Of a stretch of 64,000 bases of DNA, positions 16,816-25,375 are shown piece by piece. The position numbers were made by a program, and so were the translations under genes. A model generated the notes under the pieces. That model saw only the letters and a program-made list of their open reading frames with translations. It searched no databases and was not told the DNA's origin. The DNA comes from Methylobacterium sp. 10 (GTDB taxonomy: Bacteria; Pseudomonadota; Alphaproteobacteria; Rhizobiales; Beijerinckiaceae). Where the stretch lies: the NCBI RefSeq assembly GCF_000519085.1, contig NZ_KI912577.1, forward strand, positions 4,024,035-4,088,034, read 5' to 3'. Positions within the stretch are counted from its first letter, which is position 1. Each line of letters starts with the position of its first letter.

Positions 16816-18252
16816 TTGGAAGACCTCCTCCACAGATGGCTGCAGGCGACCGTATCGATCCGGGCCGACGTCCTGGCTCTCCTCGGCATCGTGCTGGCGC
16901 TCCTCGTCACGGTCCATGCCCTGCTGCGCAAGCGCGAGATCGGCACCGCCATCGGCTGGATCGGCCTCGCCTGGCTGTCGCCGATCTTCGGGACGGCCCT
17001 CTACGCGATCTTCGGCGTGAACCGGGTCTCGCGCCGGGCGCGCCAGTTGCGGGTGCGGCCGTCGCAGCAGGCGGGCTCCCCCGTCATCCCCGATGCCAGC
17101 GTGCCCGAGGACCTGCGGCCCCTCGACCGCGCCGTCCGCCGGATCACGCGGCTCGTCCTCCTGGGTGGCAACAACCTCGCCATCCTGCGCAACGGCGACG
17201 AGGCCTATCCGGCAATGCTGGACGCGATCGGGGGAGCGACGCACAGCGTCGCCCTGTCGAGCTACATCTTCCGCAACGACGGCGCCGGGTCGCGTTTCTT
17301 CGAGGCGCTGGTGGCCGCACGCTCGCGCGGCGTCGAAGTCCGGGTGCTCATCGACGGGATCGGCAGCGGCTACTTCTTCCCCGCCATGGCGCGGCGCCTG
17401 CGCCGGGCCGGGGTGCCGGTCGGCCTGTTCATGCACTCCGCCCTCCCCTGGCGCATGCCGTTCCTGAACCTGCGCACCCACAAGAAGATCCTCATCGTCG
17501 ACGGGCGCATCGCCTTTACCGGCGGCATCAACATCGCCGACGAGAACCTCGTCGCCGCCTCTCCCCCGGACCCGGTGCGCGACACCCATTTCCGCATCGA
17601 GGGGCCGGTGGTGGAGCAGCTGTCGCAGGCCTTCGCCTCCGACTGGGCCTTCGTCATGGGTGAGGAACTCGACGGTCCGCGCTGGTTCCCCCCGCCCGAC
17701 GCCGCGGGCGAGATCGAGGCCCGTGTCGTCACCTCCGGGCCGGATGCGGATATCGAGAAGATCGAGTTCGCGGTGATGTCGGCGATCACCTGCGCGCAGC
17801 ACAGCATCCGCCTGGTGACGCCCTATTTCCTTCCGAGCGAGATCCTGTCCACGACGCTGGCGCTCGCCGCGACGCGCGGCGTGCGCGTGGACGTCATCAT
17901 CCCGCGGGCGAGCAACCACAGCTACGTGGATTGGGCGACGCGGGCGCATGTGGCGCCCCTGCTCGAGGCGGGCGTGCGGATCTGGCTCGACGAGCCACCC
18001 TTCGACCATTCGAAGCTCCTCGTCGTCGACGGGGAATGGAGCTTCGTCGGCAGTGCGAACTGGGACATGCGCAGCTTCCGCCTGAACTTCGAGCTCAACG
18101 TCGAGGTCTACGACCGCACCTTCGCCGAACGCCTCGACGCTTTCATGCGGACGAAGATGGATGCCCGCCTGACGGCCGAGGAGCTCGCGCGGCGGCCCTT
18201 GCCCGTGCGGTTGCGCGACGCAGCCGTACGACTAATGCTGCCATACCTCTGA
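16816..18252 (+). CDS. cls: cardiolipin synthase (phospholipase D family)
   Basis: 478 residues from a TTG start. Two N-terminal membrane helices (about residues 13-65, including LLGIVLALLVTVHALL and IGWIGLAWLSPIFGTALYAI) are followed by two phospholipase D domains. The HKD motifs are HKKILIVDG (His222) and HSKLLVVDG (His398), each with the following GG/GS-N motif (FTGGINIADEN, FVGSANWDMRSF). It condenses two phosphatidylglycerols to cardiolipin at the inner membrane. The length is normal. Its last 110 bases overlap the convergent EEP-family gene. Confidence 0.92.
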   Translation: MEDLLHRWLQATVSIRADVLALLGIVLALLVTVHALLRKREIGTAIGWIGLAWLSPIFGTALYAIFGVNRVSRRARQLRVRPSQQAGSPVIPDASVPEDLRPLDRAVRRITRLVLLGGNNLAILRNGDEAYPAMLDAIGGATHSVALSSYIFRNDGAGSRFFEALVAARSRGVEVRVLIDGIGSGYFFPAMARRLRRAGVPVGLFMHSALPWRMPFLNLRTHKKILIVDGRIAFTGGINIADENLVAASPPDPVRDTHFRIEGPVVEQLSQAFASDWAFVMGEELDGPRWFPPPDAAGEIEARVVTSGPDADIEKIEFAVMSAITCAQHSIRLVTPYFLPSEILSTTLALAATRGVRVDVIIPRASNHSYVDWATRAHVAPLLEAGVRIWLDEPPFDHSKLLVVDGEWSFVGSANWDMRSFRLNFELNVEVYDRTFAERLDAFMRTKMDARLTAEELARRPLPVRLRDAAVRLMLPYL

Positions 18253-18994
18253 CGGCCCGTTCGCTCGTCTGCGCCGGCGCGGGGCCGAGATGCACCACGA
18301 TGGGCCGGTGGTCGGAGGCGCCGCGCGGCAGCACCGTGCGGCCGAGGCAGGCGAGCCCGCGCACGAGGCAGCGGTCGATGCGCAGGGGCACGAGATCGAC
18401 CATGGCATGGGTCGGGATGCGCGGCCCGGCATCGCGGAACCCCGGCAGCAGGGCGGGGCCCACGAGGTTGTAGTCGCCGATCACCGCGGCGCGCGCCGGC
18501 AGGCTCTGCTCGATCCGCCGCAACTGCCGCCGGTTGAGCACCTGTCCATGGGAAAGATGGACGTTGGCCACGCCGAAATCGCCGAGATCGAGGATCTGAC
18601 AGACTCGGTCGACGACGGCGCCCGACGGCAGGGCGATGACCACGGGCGGGGAGGCCCAGGGATGCGGGCTCCACATGGCGAGCCCATGGATGCGCCCGGG
18701 CAGCGGAGCCCAGGCATAGACGCCGCCGAGCCGCTCCTCGATCACTGCGATGTCCTTGGTCGCCTCCTGCATGAGCAGCAGGTCGGGCCGCTCGCGCTCC
18801 ACCAGGGCGACGATGGCGTCGACCTTGGCTCCCGTGCGCCGCAGCAGGTTCCAGCTCACGATCTTGCGGAAGTGCCCTCGGTCCAGGGCATCGAGGGCAT
18901 GCAGGTCCGGGAAGCGGGCGGGATCCTGGGACGCGTAGCGGCGGTCGTTGAGCGGGCCGCGCCAAGGCAGCGAGAAGTGTTTCTTGTCCGCCAC
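18143..18994 (-). CDS. endonuclease/exonuclease/phosphatase (EEP) family hydrolase
   Basis: 283 residues from a GTG at 18994. The EEP fold signatures appear in order: KIVSWNLLRR near residue 44, LLLMQEATKD near 72, VANVHLSHGQ near 143, AVIGDYNLVG near 170 and RGASDHRPIVVHL near 225. The Asp/His/Glu/Asn metal-site residues are therefore kept. Substrate unknown: members cleave DNA, phosphoinositides or sphingomyelin. There is no signal peptide, so it is probably cytosolic. The last 37 codons, an Ala/Arg-rich tail, overlap the end of the cardiolipin synthase gene on the other strand. Confidence 0.82.
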   Translation of the reverse strand: MADKKHFSLPWRGPLNDRRYASQDPARFPDLHALDALDRGHFRKIVSWNLLRRTGAKVDAIVALVERERPDLLLMQEATKDIAVIEERLGGVYAWAPLPGRIHGLAMWSPHPWASPPVVIALPSGAVVDRVCQILDLGDFGVANVHLSHGQVLNRRQLRRIEQSLPARAAVIGDYNLVGPALLPGFRDAGPRIPTHAMVDLVPLRIDRCLVRGLACLGRTVLPRGASDHRPIVVHLGPAPAQTSERAVRGMAALVVRLRRATARARAAARAPRPSGGHPSSSA

Positions 18995-19034
18995 CTGCCC
19001 GCCCCCGCCTCGTCCAGCTTAATGCTTCCTGCCT

Positions 19035-19217
19035 CTAACGCTTCTTGCCCAGTTCGGCTGCGATATCCTTGATCATATGTCCGACCTTGCGGTGGGCGCT
19101 CGTCAGCTGGTCGCGGGTGACGCCCCAGCGCTTCATCCAATGCTCGACGGCCTGCCGCTCGGACAGGTCTAGCCTGTCCTTGTCGATGAAGCCGCGCTTG
19201 TCCTTCAGGCCTGCCAT
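19035..19217 (-). CDS. DUF3606 small protein
   Basis: 60 residues. The sequence shows DRLDLSERQAVEHWMKRWGV followed by TRDQLTSAHRKVG and a final AAELGKKR, the pattern of the DUF3606 family of short helical proteins common in rhizobia and Methylobacterium. A GAGGT ribosome site lies just before ATG 19217. The function of the family is unknown. It stands 40 bases downstream of the EEP gene's start, on the same strand. Confidence 0.75.
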   Translation of the reverse strand: MAGLKDKRGFIDKDRLDLSERQAVEHWMKRWGVTRDQLTSAHRKVGHMIKDIAAELGKKR

Positions 19218-19346
19218 CTGTCCCGTCCACCTCGATCCGCATCCCCGGTGATGCGCGTCTCCGCACGGCTCTTAACCCATGGACCGGTGATGTGCCGAAC
19301 ACGAAGAGCCCCCCGTCGTTGCCGGCGGGGAGGTCCTTCGGGTTCT

Positions 19347-19371
19347 GAGAGCCCGGTCACGCCGGGCTCTC
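19347..19371. terminator. hairpin after the small exported protein gene
   Basis: A perfect 10-bp stem (GAGAGCCCGG at 19347-19356 and its complement at 19362-19371) with a 5-base loop, directly after the stop at 19374 on the minus strand. No clear U run follows. A second short GC hairpin lies at about 19309-19330. Confidence 0.5.
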
Positions 19372-19373
19372 CC

Positions 19374-19745
19374 TTAATTCTGCGCCGTCGCTTCGCGGGT
19401 GACGCCCGGGCGCGGCCGGTTGACGGCGACGGTGTCGCCGGTGCGGCTGATCTCGATGGCATCGGCGGTGCCGCCGAGTTCCTGCGGGGTCGAGAGGGTT
19501 ACGCTCTGGCCGTTGGTCAGCACCGCCTCGAACCGCATTGCGCGGCTGGTGTCGGTGCGGGCCAGGGTGACGACCACCCGGTAGCCCTTGGGCTCGGCGG
19601 TGTAATAGGCGACGCCCTTGAGTTCGCCCAGCGAGACGCTGCCGCCGTCGAGGGGCTTGATCGTCTCAGCGGAGGCAGGGGGGGTGGCGGCGGCCACGGT
19701 GACGGTGGCAAGAGCGGCGGCGGTGATGAGAGTACGGAGTGTCAT
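19374..19745 (-). CDS. small exported protein of unknown function
   Basis: 123 residues from ATG 19745. A clear signal peptide (residues 1-26, ending PPASA) is followed by a compact beta-rich domain of about 95 residues (GYRVVVTLARTDTSRAMRFE, VTLSTPQELG). I do not recognise a named family. A hairpin follows the stop. It is divergent from the LysR regulator gene, whose start is 98 bases away, so that regulator may control it. Confidence 0.7.
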   Translation of the reverse strand: MTLRTLITAAALATVTVAAATPPASAETIKPLDGGSVSLGELKGVAYYTAEPKGYRVVVTLARTDTSRAMRFEAVLTNGQSVTLSTPQELGGTADAIEISRTGDTVAVNRPRPGVTREATAQN

Positions 19746-19843
19746 GGTGTCGGGTCTCGCTGTCTTTGCAGGGGCGGTGCGCCCTTGCCGATGACGCGAA
19801 GATGTTGTGCGGTGCATCATGAATCAAACAGATTGGATCGATA

Positions 19844-20776
19844 ATGACTATTGACCATGTCGATCTGTCCCGCATCGACCTGAACCTTCTGGTGGCCCTC
19901 GACGCCCTGCTGGCCGAGCGTAGCGTCACCCGCGCGGCCGCCCGGATCGGCATCGGCCAGTCGGCCATGAGCAGCAGCCTCGCGCGCCTGCGCACCACCT
20001 TCGGCGACGAACTCCTCACCCGCGCCCCCGAGGGGATGCGCGCCACCCCCCGCGCGCTGGCGCTCGCCACGCCCGTCCGCACCCTCCTGCGCCAGATCCA
20101 GTCCCTGGTGCGGCGCGACGAGGCATTCGATCCGCGCAGCGTCACGCGGACCTTCACCATCGGCTTGCCCGATTCCACCGAGGTCCTGCTCGGGCCGCGT
20201 CTTCTGGCCTACCTGAGCGAACACGCGCCGGGGATCAGCCTGCTCCTGCGCTCCATCGATCGCATCCGTATCCTGCAGGAGCTCGACGCGGACCGCGTCG
20301 ATCTCGGGATCGGCACGTTCAGCCACGGCCAGACCCACCACAAGCAGCGGCTGCTCTACCGGGATCGCTACGTCTGCCTGTTCAATGCCGACCTCGTCGG
20401 CCTCGAGCCCCCGATCTCGCTGGACGATTACCTGCGCTTTCCCCACGTGCTCACCAGCCTGAAGGAAACGGCGCACGGGGTGGTGGACGACGCCCTCGCC
20501 CTCCTCGGCCTGCGCCGCGACCTCGCGGTGACGACGCCGCGCTTCCTCGCCGTGCCCTTCCTGGTGCGCAGCGCCCCCGTCCTCACCACGATGCAGGAGC
20601 GCCTCGCCACCCTCTTTGCCGGAACCCTCGGCCTCACCGTCAGCCCCGCGCCGGTGGCCCTCGACGAGGTGGCGATCTCGATGCTGTGGCACGCCTCCTA
20701 CGATAACGACCCGGCCCATCGCTGGCTGCGCCAGACGTTGCTCGCCCTTGCCGACGACGCGGCGCAGGTCGGTTGA
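19844..20776 (+). CDS. LysR-family transcriptional regulator
   Basis: 310 residues. The N-terminal winged helix-turn-helix is typical: DLNLLVALDALLAERSVTRA then AARIGIGQSAMSSSLARLR. The rest is a periplasmic-binding-protein-like effector domain (about residues 95-300) opening with FTIGLPDSTEVLLGPRLLAY, close to the NodD/NocR branch. The effector is unknown. It may regulate the divergent small exported protein at 19374-19745. The downstream exporter genes begin 146 bases later and may form a separate unit. Confidence 0.9.
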   Translation: MTIDHVDLSRIDLNLLVALDALLAERSVTRAAARIGIGQSAMSSSLARLRTTFGDELLTRAPEGMRATPRALALATPVRTLLRQIQSLVRRDEAFDPRSVTRTFTIGLPDSTEVLLGPRLLAYLSEHAPGISLLLRSIDRIRILQELDADRVDLGIGTFSHGQTHHKQRLLYRDRYVCLFNADLVGLEPPISLDDYLRFPHVLTSLKETAHGVVDDALALLGLRRDLAVTTPRFLAVPFLVRSAPVLTTMQERLATLFAGTLGLTVSPAPVALDEVAISMLWHASYDNDPAHRWLRQTLLALADDAAQVG

Positions 20777-20922
20777 GGCGCTTCGATGCGCGGCCCGGCA
20801 CCACGTCCGGTCCGGATCCCCTGCCCCCGGCGACCCGAAACTTGCCAATGCGCGCAGGCGCGTGCTTTGGGAGGGCCGGCATCGGCTGCTCCGCAGGAGC
20901 AGGGCACCGGGAAAGAGGCCGC

Positions 20923-21711
20923 ATGGGTTTGGTAGCAGGAGGGGTCGCCGACGTCGTCGGAGGCTTCGGCGCGTGGCGCATGTGGTGGATGCTGGCCAAG
21001 AACGACGTGATCCGTCGGTATCGCCGCTCGCGCGTCGGCCAGCTGTGGCTGACCCTCAGCATGGCGGTGATGATCTTCGGCATGGGCGGGATCTACGCGT
21101 CGCTGTTCGGCACCTCGATTGCCGATTACCTGCCGCATCTCGGCACCGGGCTCGTGCTCTGGGGATTGATGTCGCAGACCATCAACGAAAGCTGCTCGAG
21201 CTTCACCGACAACGACAGCATCATCCGGCAGGTCGCGCTGCCGCGCTTCACCTACCTGCTGCGGACGATCGCCCGGAACCTCTTCATCTTCGCCCACAAC
21301 CTGATCATTCTGCCGGTCCTATTCCTCGTCACCGGCACGGTGATCGACTGGCACATCCTGCTGTTCGTTCCCGGCCTGCTGCTCGTGCTCGCCAACCTGG
21401 CCTGGATCGGCTACCTCCTGGCCATCCTGTCGGCGCGGTTCCGCGACATTCCGCAGATCGTCGCGAGCATCGTCCAGGTCGCGTTCTTCGTCTCGCCGGT
21501 CGTGTTCAAGCCCTCGCAATTGCGGGTCGACCATCCCGTTCTCATCCTGAACCCCTTCGCCAGCATGCTGGACGTGATGCGCGAGCCGTTGCTCGGCCAT
21601 CTGCCGAGCGCGACGTCCTATCTCATCCTGCTCGGCCTGCTGGTCGTCGGGTGGCTCGTCGCCCTGGCCTTCTCGGGGAAATATTCGCACCGCGTCGTGT
21701 ACTGGCTCTGA
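20923..21711 (+). CDS. ABC-2 polysaccharide export permease (KpsM/TagG class)
   Basis: 262 residues from ATG 20923, which has AAAGAGG eight bases upstream; the frame is open to 20773 but the added part is not protein-like. Features are the amphipathic MWWMLAKNDVIRRYRRSRVG N-terminus, six membrane helices and the C-terminal VVFKPSQL.....LNPFASMLDVMREPLLG segment of lipopolysaccharide O-antigen/capsule permeases. It forms the inner-membrane channel for a lipid-linked glycan, powered by the ATPase encoded seven bases downstream. Confidence 0.88.
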   Translation: MGLVAGGVADVVGGFGAWRMWWMLAKNDVIRRYRRSRVGQLWLTLSMAVMIFGMGGIYASLFGTSIADYLPHLGTGLVLWGLMSQTINESCSSFTDNDSIIRQVALPRFTYLLRTIARNLFIFAHNLIILPVLFLVTGTVIDWHILLFVPGLLLVLANLAWIGYLLAILSARFRDIPQIVASIVQVAFFVSPVVFKPSQLRVDHPVLILNPFASMLDVMREPLLGHLPSATSYLILLGLLVVGWLVALAFSGKYSHRVVYWL

Positions 21712-21718
21712 GGGCAGG

Positions 21719-22474
21719 ATGGCTCATATCGTCCTCGACAATGCGAGCGTCGCGCTTGCCGTCTACAATTCCCGCGGTCGTGCCCTGAAGAGCGAGATCC
21801 TGCGGCGCACGGTGGGGGGCGGCCTGCAGAACGACCGCGACAGCAGCGTCCAAGTGATCAAGGCGCTGAACGCCGTCAGTTTCGAGGCCCGTGACGGCGA
21901 CCGGATCGGCCTCGTCGGCGGCAACGGCGCCGGCAAGACGACGCTCCTGCGGGTGCTCAGCCGCGTCTATCCGCCGACCTCGGGCACCGCCACCATCGAG
22001 GGGCGCATCTCATCCCTGATCGACCTGTCCATGGGCATGGATACGGATGCCACGGGCTACGACAATATCGAGATGCGCAGCATCATGCTGGGGCTCAGCC
22101 ACAAGCAGGCCCAGGCGATCGTGCCCGACGTGGAGGAGTTCAGCCAGCTCGGCGAGTTCCTGTCCCTTCCGATCCGCACCTATTCCAGCGGCATGATGCT
22201 GCGGCTCGCCTTCGCCGTCAGCACGGCCGTCCATCCCGACATCCTGATCCTTGACGAGGTAATCGGCGTCGGCGACGCCGCCTTCGCGGAACGCGCCGAG
22301 AAGCGGCTGCACGGCATGATTCAGAAGGCCAGCATCATGTTCCTCGCCTCCCACGACAACGCCTCGATCAAGCGCTTCTGCAACCGCACTCTCTGGATGA
22401 AGGGCGGTACGCTGATGATGGACGGAGCGCCGGAGGAGGTGTTGGCGGCTTATGCGGCGGACGGGCAAGCTTGA
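21719..22474 (+). CDS. ABC polysaccharide export ATPase (KpsT/TagH class)
   Basis: 251 residues with intact Walker A GGNGAGKTT near residue 66, signature YSSGMMLRLAFA, Walker B ILILDEVIGVGD and switch His in ASHDNAS. Residues 1-45 carry the extra segment of O-antigen ATPases. There is no C-terminal carbohydrate-binding domain, so export probably does not depend on a modified glycan end. It pairs with the permease at 20923-21711. A weak hairpin with a T run (AAGCTT arms at 22467 and 22480) overlaps the stop. It contrasts with the pseudo-ATPase at 3532-5616, which has lost all these motifs. Confidence 0.9.
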   Translation: MAHIVLDNASVALAVYNSRGRALKSEILRRTVGGGLQNDRDSSVQVIKALNAVSFEARDGDRIGLVGGNGAGKTTLLRVLSRVYPPTSGTATIEGRISSLIDLSMGMDTDATGYDNIEMRSIMLGLSHKQAQAIVPDVEEFSQLGEFLSLPIRTYSSGMMLRLAFAVSTAVHPDILILDEVIGVGDAAFAERAEKRLHGMIQKASIMFLASHDNASIKRFCNRTLWMKGGTLMMDGAPEEVLAAYAADGQA

Positions 22475-22652
22475 GCCTTAAGCTTTTTTCACCAATTATT
22501 TGTAAATATCAACATGCTCGAATAAAACAATGAGGTGTATTTATTGATAGCGCAAGTTTGTGAATTTATAGTCAGCCTAGGTCATGAACTCATAATGGGT
22601 TTCGGATCAGGATTAAGGTCATCGGGTTTTCCCTTCGTAGAAGGAGAGGCGG
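22475..22652. other. AT-rich junction before the IS remnants
   Basis: Composition shifts sharply to AT-rich within about 20 bases of the ATPase stop. No gene. This is the left boundary of the horizontally acquired segment; the left end of the IS5-type remnant probably lies in its last 60 bases. Confidence 0.5.
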
Positions 22653-23141
22653 ATGGCACGCTTTGATCTAACAGATGCTGAATGGGCGGTGATCAAGTCC
22701 GTCCTGCCGACGGATACACGCGGAGTATAGCGGGTTGACGATCGCCGTGTGCTAAACGGGATCTTCTGGCGTTTGCGCCTAGGAGCACCCTGGGCCGACA
22801 TCCCAGAGCGTTATGGCCCTCACACCACGTGCGGCAGTCGTTTCCGGCGCTGGCGCAAGGCCGGGGTGTGGGATCGCTTTCTCGACGCGGTGTCAAAGGC
22901 TTACGATGGCGACATTCGGATGATCGAAGCCACCAGCGTGCGGGTGCATCAGCACGCCGCCAGCGCAAAAAGAAGACGACCGATCCCGTTGCATGGGTCG
23001 CTGGCGCGGCGGCCTAACAACCAAGATCCATGCCCTGGTGGATGCCGAGGATCGCCCTTTCGCCCTCAAGCTGACCGAGGGGCAGGCCCATGATGGCCAC
23101 TCCTCGGAAGACTATGCTGGATGCGCTCGGTTCGGGTCAGA
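22653..23141 (+). pseudogene. broken IS5-family (IS427-like) transposase remnant
   Basis: Starts MARFDLTDAEWAVIKSVLP, then meets an in-frame TAG at 22728. The frame resumes with DDRRVLNGIFWRLRLGAPWA and GVWDRFLDAVSKAYDGDIRM. Further frameshifts near 22965 and 22990 separate it from GGLTTKIHALVDAEDRPFA. The C-terminal DDE half is absent: the sequence switches to an unrelated IS630-type transposase near 23140. Non-functional. Confidence 0.8.
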
Positions 23142-23656
23142 CCCTGCTCAGCGGCCGAACAGGAGCTGCCGGATGTGAAGGCTGCGCGCAATGACTGGTC
23201 CGAGCGCCAACCCGACCTCGATCCGGATCGCCCGGTCTTCCTCGACAAAACGGCCTCCACGACGAAGATGGCCCGCCGCTATGGTAGTGCTCCGCGTGGC
23301 AAGCGCTGCCGGATCGGCGTGCCGCATGGGCATTACAAGACCACCACCATCACCGCCGCCCTGCGGGCCACGGGCCTGATCGCCGAAAACGTCTTCGACG
23401 GAGCGACGAACGGTATGCGCTTCCGAACCTACGTCACCGACACCCAGGCTCCGGTGCTCAGGCCCGGCGACACTGTCATCCTCGACAATCTGAACGCCCA
23501 CAAGGTCGCCGAAGTGCTCGAAGCCATTTAGACGGTCGGTGCACGGATTTTCTACCTCCCGCCCTACTCGTCTGACTTCAATCCTATCGAGCAGATCTTC
23601 GCCAAGTTGAAAGCCCTCCTCCGGACCGCCGCAGCGCGAACTGCTGACGATCTGCC
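23142..23656 (+). pseudogene. truncated IS630-family transposase C-terminus
   Basis: The C-terminal DDE domain of an IS630-type transposase, without its N-terminal half. Motifs are DLDPDRPVFLDKTA (the Glu of the usual FIDET is Lys), RPGDTVILDNLNAHK, an in-frame TAG at 23529, then IFYLPPYSSDFNPIEQIFAK. It is fused directly to the IS5 remnant on its left, and its right end is cut by the IS256 inverted repeat at 23657. Confidence 0.8.
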
Positions 23657-23683
23657 AGGTCGTGTCCCTTGCCGTGGTGTAGC
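23657..23683 (+). repeat. left terminal inverted repeat of the IS256 element
   Basis: 27 bases, opening AGGTCGTGTCCC; pairs with the complement of 25026-25052 at 22 of 27 positions. It truncates the IS630 remnant. Confidence 0.75.
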
Positions 23684-24534
23684 CCGCTGAAGGCAACCAC
23701 GATCACCGGCTCGGGCCGGGAGGATCAGGCTACCAGGGTCGGCAGGCTGACCAGGGGATCATCGCCGATTAGGGCGATGCTTTCCAGGGTCGTATTGCGT
23801 GAGCGCCGGACGGCCCATTCGTCGTTCTGTTTGAGCAGGATCGCACCGACGAGGCGGGTGATGGCAACCTCGTTGGGGAAGATGCCCACGACATCGGTCC
23901 GGCGCTCGATCTAGCCATTCAAGCGCTCCAGCGGATTTGTGCTGTGGAGCTTGAGCCGATGGGCGGCCGGGAATCCCATGTAGGCCAGCACGTCGAGTTC
24001 GGCCGCGTCCATCAGGGCGGCGAGCTTGGGGACCTTGGGCCTCAATTGATCGGCGACCTTGCGCCACTGCACCCTGGCCGCCTCGGCGTCGTCCTGAGCG
24101 AACGCGGTGGCGATGAAGGGCGACACGACGTGGCGGCCCGAGTTGCCGACATGGGCGGGCACGTTCCTCATGAAGTGGACGCGGCAGCGTTGCCAGGTGG
24201 CGTTAATCACCTTGGCCACCGAGGCCTTGCTGCCCTCGTGGCCGTCCGAGATCACGAGCTTGCGCAGGAAGGCAGTCCAAAACGTCTCGGCTTCCGACGG
24301 GCCGACGTCCCGGCCGAGAACCTCGCGCCGGCCATCGGTGTTCACGCCGATCGCCACGATCACCGCCACCGAGACAATCCGGCCGTCCTGGCGAACCTTC
24401 ACGTAGGTCGTACCGATCCAGAGATACGGCCACTCGCCCTCAATGGAGCCCTCGAGGAACGCACCGATCCGTTCGTCGATCTCCTCGCACAGCCGGCTGA
24501 CCTGGCTTTTCGACACGCCCGTGCCGCCCTTCGC

Positions 24535-24568
24535 AGGGCCCCATCGCGGCCTGCCGCGATGGGGCCCT
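24535..24568. repeat. palindromic insert inside the IS256 transposase
   Basis: Perfect 15-bp arms at 24535-24549 and 24554-24568 around a CCTG loop (GGGCCCCATCGCGG on one side). Compared with the family consensus the segment is extra sequence between SVNNLV and GVSKSQVSRL. It looks like a small palindromic element inserted in frame. Confidence 0.65.
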
Positions 24569-24642
24569 CCCTGGACCAGATTATTCACCGAGCGAATCGA
24601 GATGCTCTGGATGTAGGCCTCCTGGATCACCGCCGTGAGCGC

Positions 24643-24667
24643 CCCTCATCCTGAGCTTGTCGAAGGG
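24643..24667. repeat. 25-base dispersed-repeat insert in the IS256 transposase
   Basis: Contains CTTCGACAAGCTCAGGATGA on the minus strand, a motif I recognise as a short interspersed repeat of many GC-rich alphaproteobacteria. It sits between codons for MAE and the region normally encoding ALTAVIQEAY, and shifts the frame by one base. Confidence 0.6.
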
Positions 24668-25025
24668 CTCAGCCATGTGCCGCGGCTCCAGAAAGCCGGG
24701 GAAGTAGCTGCCTTTGCGCAGCTTTGGGATGCTCCGTTCGACCGTTCTGGCCCGCGTTTGCTAGTCCCCATCGCGATAGCCGTTGCGCCGGACCAGCCGC
24801 TCCGCATTCTTCTCGCCGTGGGCCGCACCAGTCAGGCCGCCCACTTCCAACTCCATTAGCCGCTCGGCGGCAAAGCCAATCATCTCGCGCAGCAGATCGG
24901 CGTCGGCACTCTTCTCCATCAGCCCGCGAACCGCCATCATCTCGTCGTTCATCGGGGGGCTCTTGGGTTCGGGGTTGGCTGCCGCAACCCAACCCCACCC
25001 GGCAATCGCCGATGACCACCTCTCA

Positions 25026-25052
25026 GCTGCACCACCGCGTCGGACACGACCT
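25026..25052 (-). repeat. right terminal inverted repeat of the IS256 element
   Basis: 27 bases; the complement opens AGGTCGTGTCCGACG and mirrors the left repeat at 23657-23683. Immediately to the right the composition turns AT-rich. Confidence 0.75.
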
Positions 25053-25375
25053 TTTTAGAGCAAAGTGAACGCGACAACCGGTAACGACAAACTTGAAGTT
25101 CCATACCGGAGTACACAATCGCGGAAAGGACACTCTTGCACGCAAGCCAGCTTGACTAATAATTGGTGGGCTTAGAAAAATCACGCTTTACTTTCTCGCA
25201 TACAAGATTACGAGTAAGTAATATCTACGTCTCGATAATTATACAGAGCAGGCGTATCCGCCGACAAACGGGGGCCGGGAGAAAGCTGTTTGATCGTTTG
25301 ACAGCGCAGTGGCGGCACCGTAACTTTGGTCTAAGATGCTGAGATTGTGGGAACGTAAGATCGAGGCGGATTGAT
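25053..25375. other. AT-rich leader of the acquired glycan cassette
   Basis: No gene. The stretch is clearly AT-richer than the chromosome (for example AATAATTGGTGGGC and ATAATTATACAGAG) and probably contains the promoter of the methyltransferase-glycosyltransferase operon that begins at 25376. Confidence 0.45.

Larger units (their letters stand above)
23725..24952 (-). pseudogene. IS256-family transposase, multiply inactivated
   Basis: Reads leftwards from ATG 24952 (MNDEMMAVRGLMEK, then LVRRNGYRDGD) to a TAG near 24761, then IPKLRKGSYFPGFLEPRHMA, then a frame break at an inserted 25-base repeat. It resumes at IQEAYIQSISIRSV. An inserted palindrome adds about 15 residues before GVSKSQVSRLCEEIDERIGA. 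The first catalytic Asp of the DDE triad is changed (YLWIGTTYVK, where the family has LDATYVK). About eight residues are missing between FLRKL and VISD. A stop follows ERLNG at 23911. The remaining tail (VGIFPNEVAITRLVGAILLK) ends at 23725. It cannot make an active enzyme. Confidence 0.88.
23657..25052 (-). mobile_element. degenerate IS256-family insertion sequence
   Basis: Bounded by imperfect terminal inverted repeats at 23657-23683 and 25026-25052 that match at 22 of 27 positions (both start AGGTCGTGTCC when read inwards). It carries one broken transposase gene on the minus strand. No target-site duplication is visible, so one end may have been rearranged. The left end lies within the IS630 remnant. 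Confidence 0.8.

Noticed and set aside
14434..18009. Very long open frame on the minus strand (over 1,100 codons) opposite the FUSC and cardiolipin synthase genes
   Set aside because: It is the antisense of two well-recognised genes; its product is a low-complexity Arg/Gly/His/Glu mix typical of the reverse frame of GC-rich genes.
23649..25060. Target-site duplication of the IS256 element
   Set aside because: The eight to nine bases outside the two inverted repeats do not match, so no duplication can be claimed.
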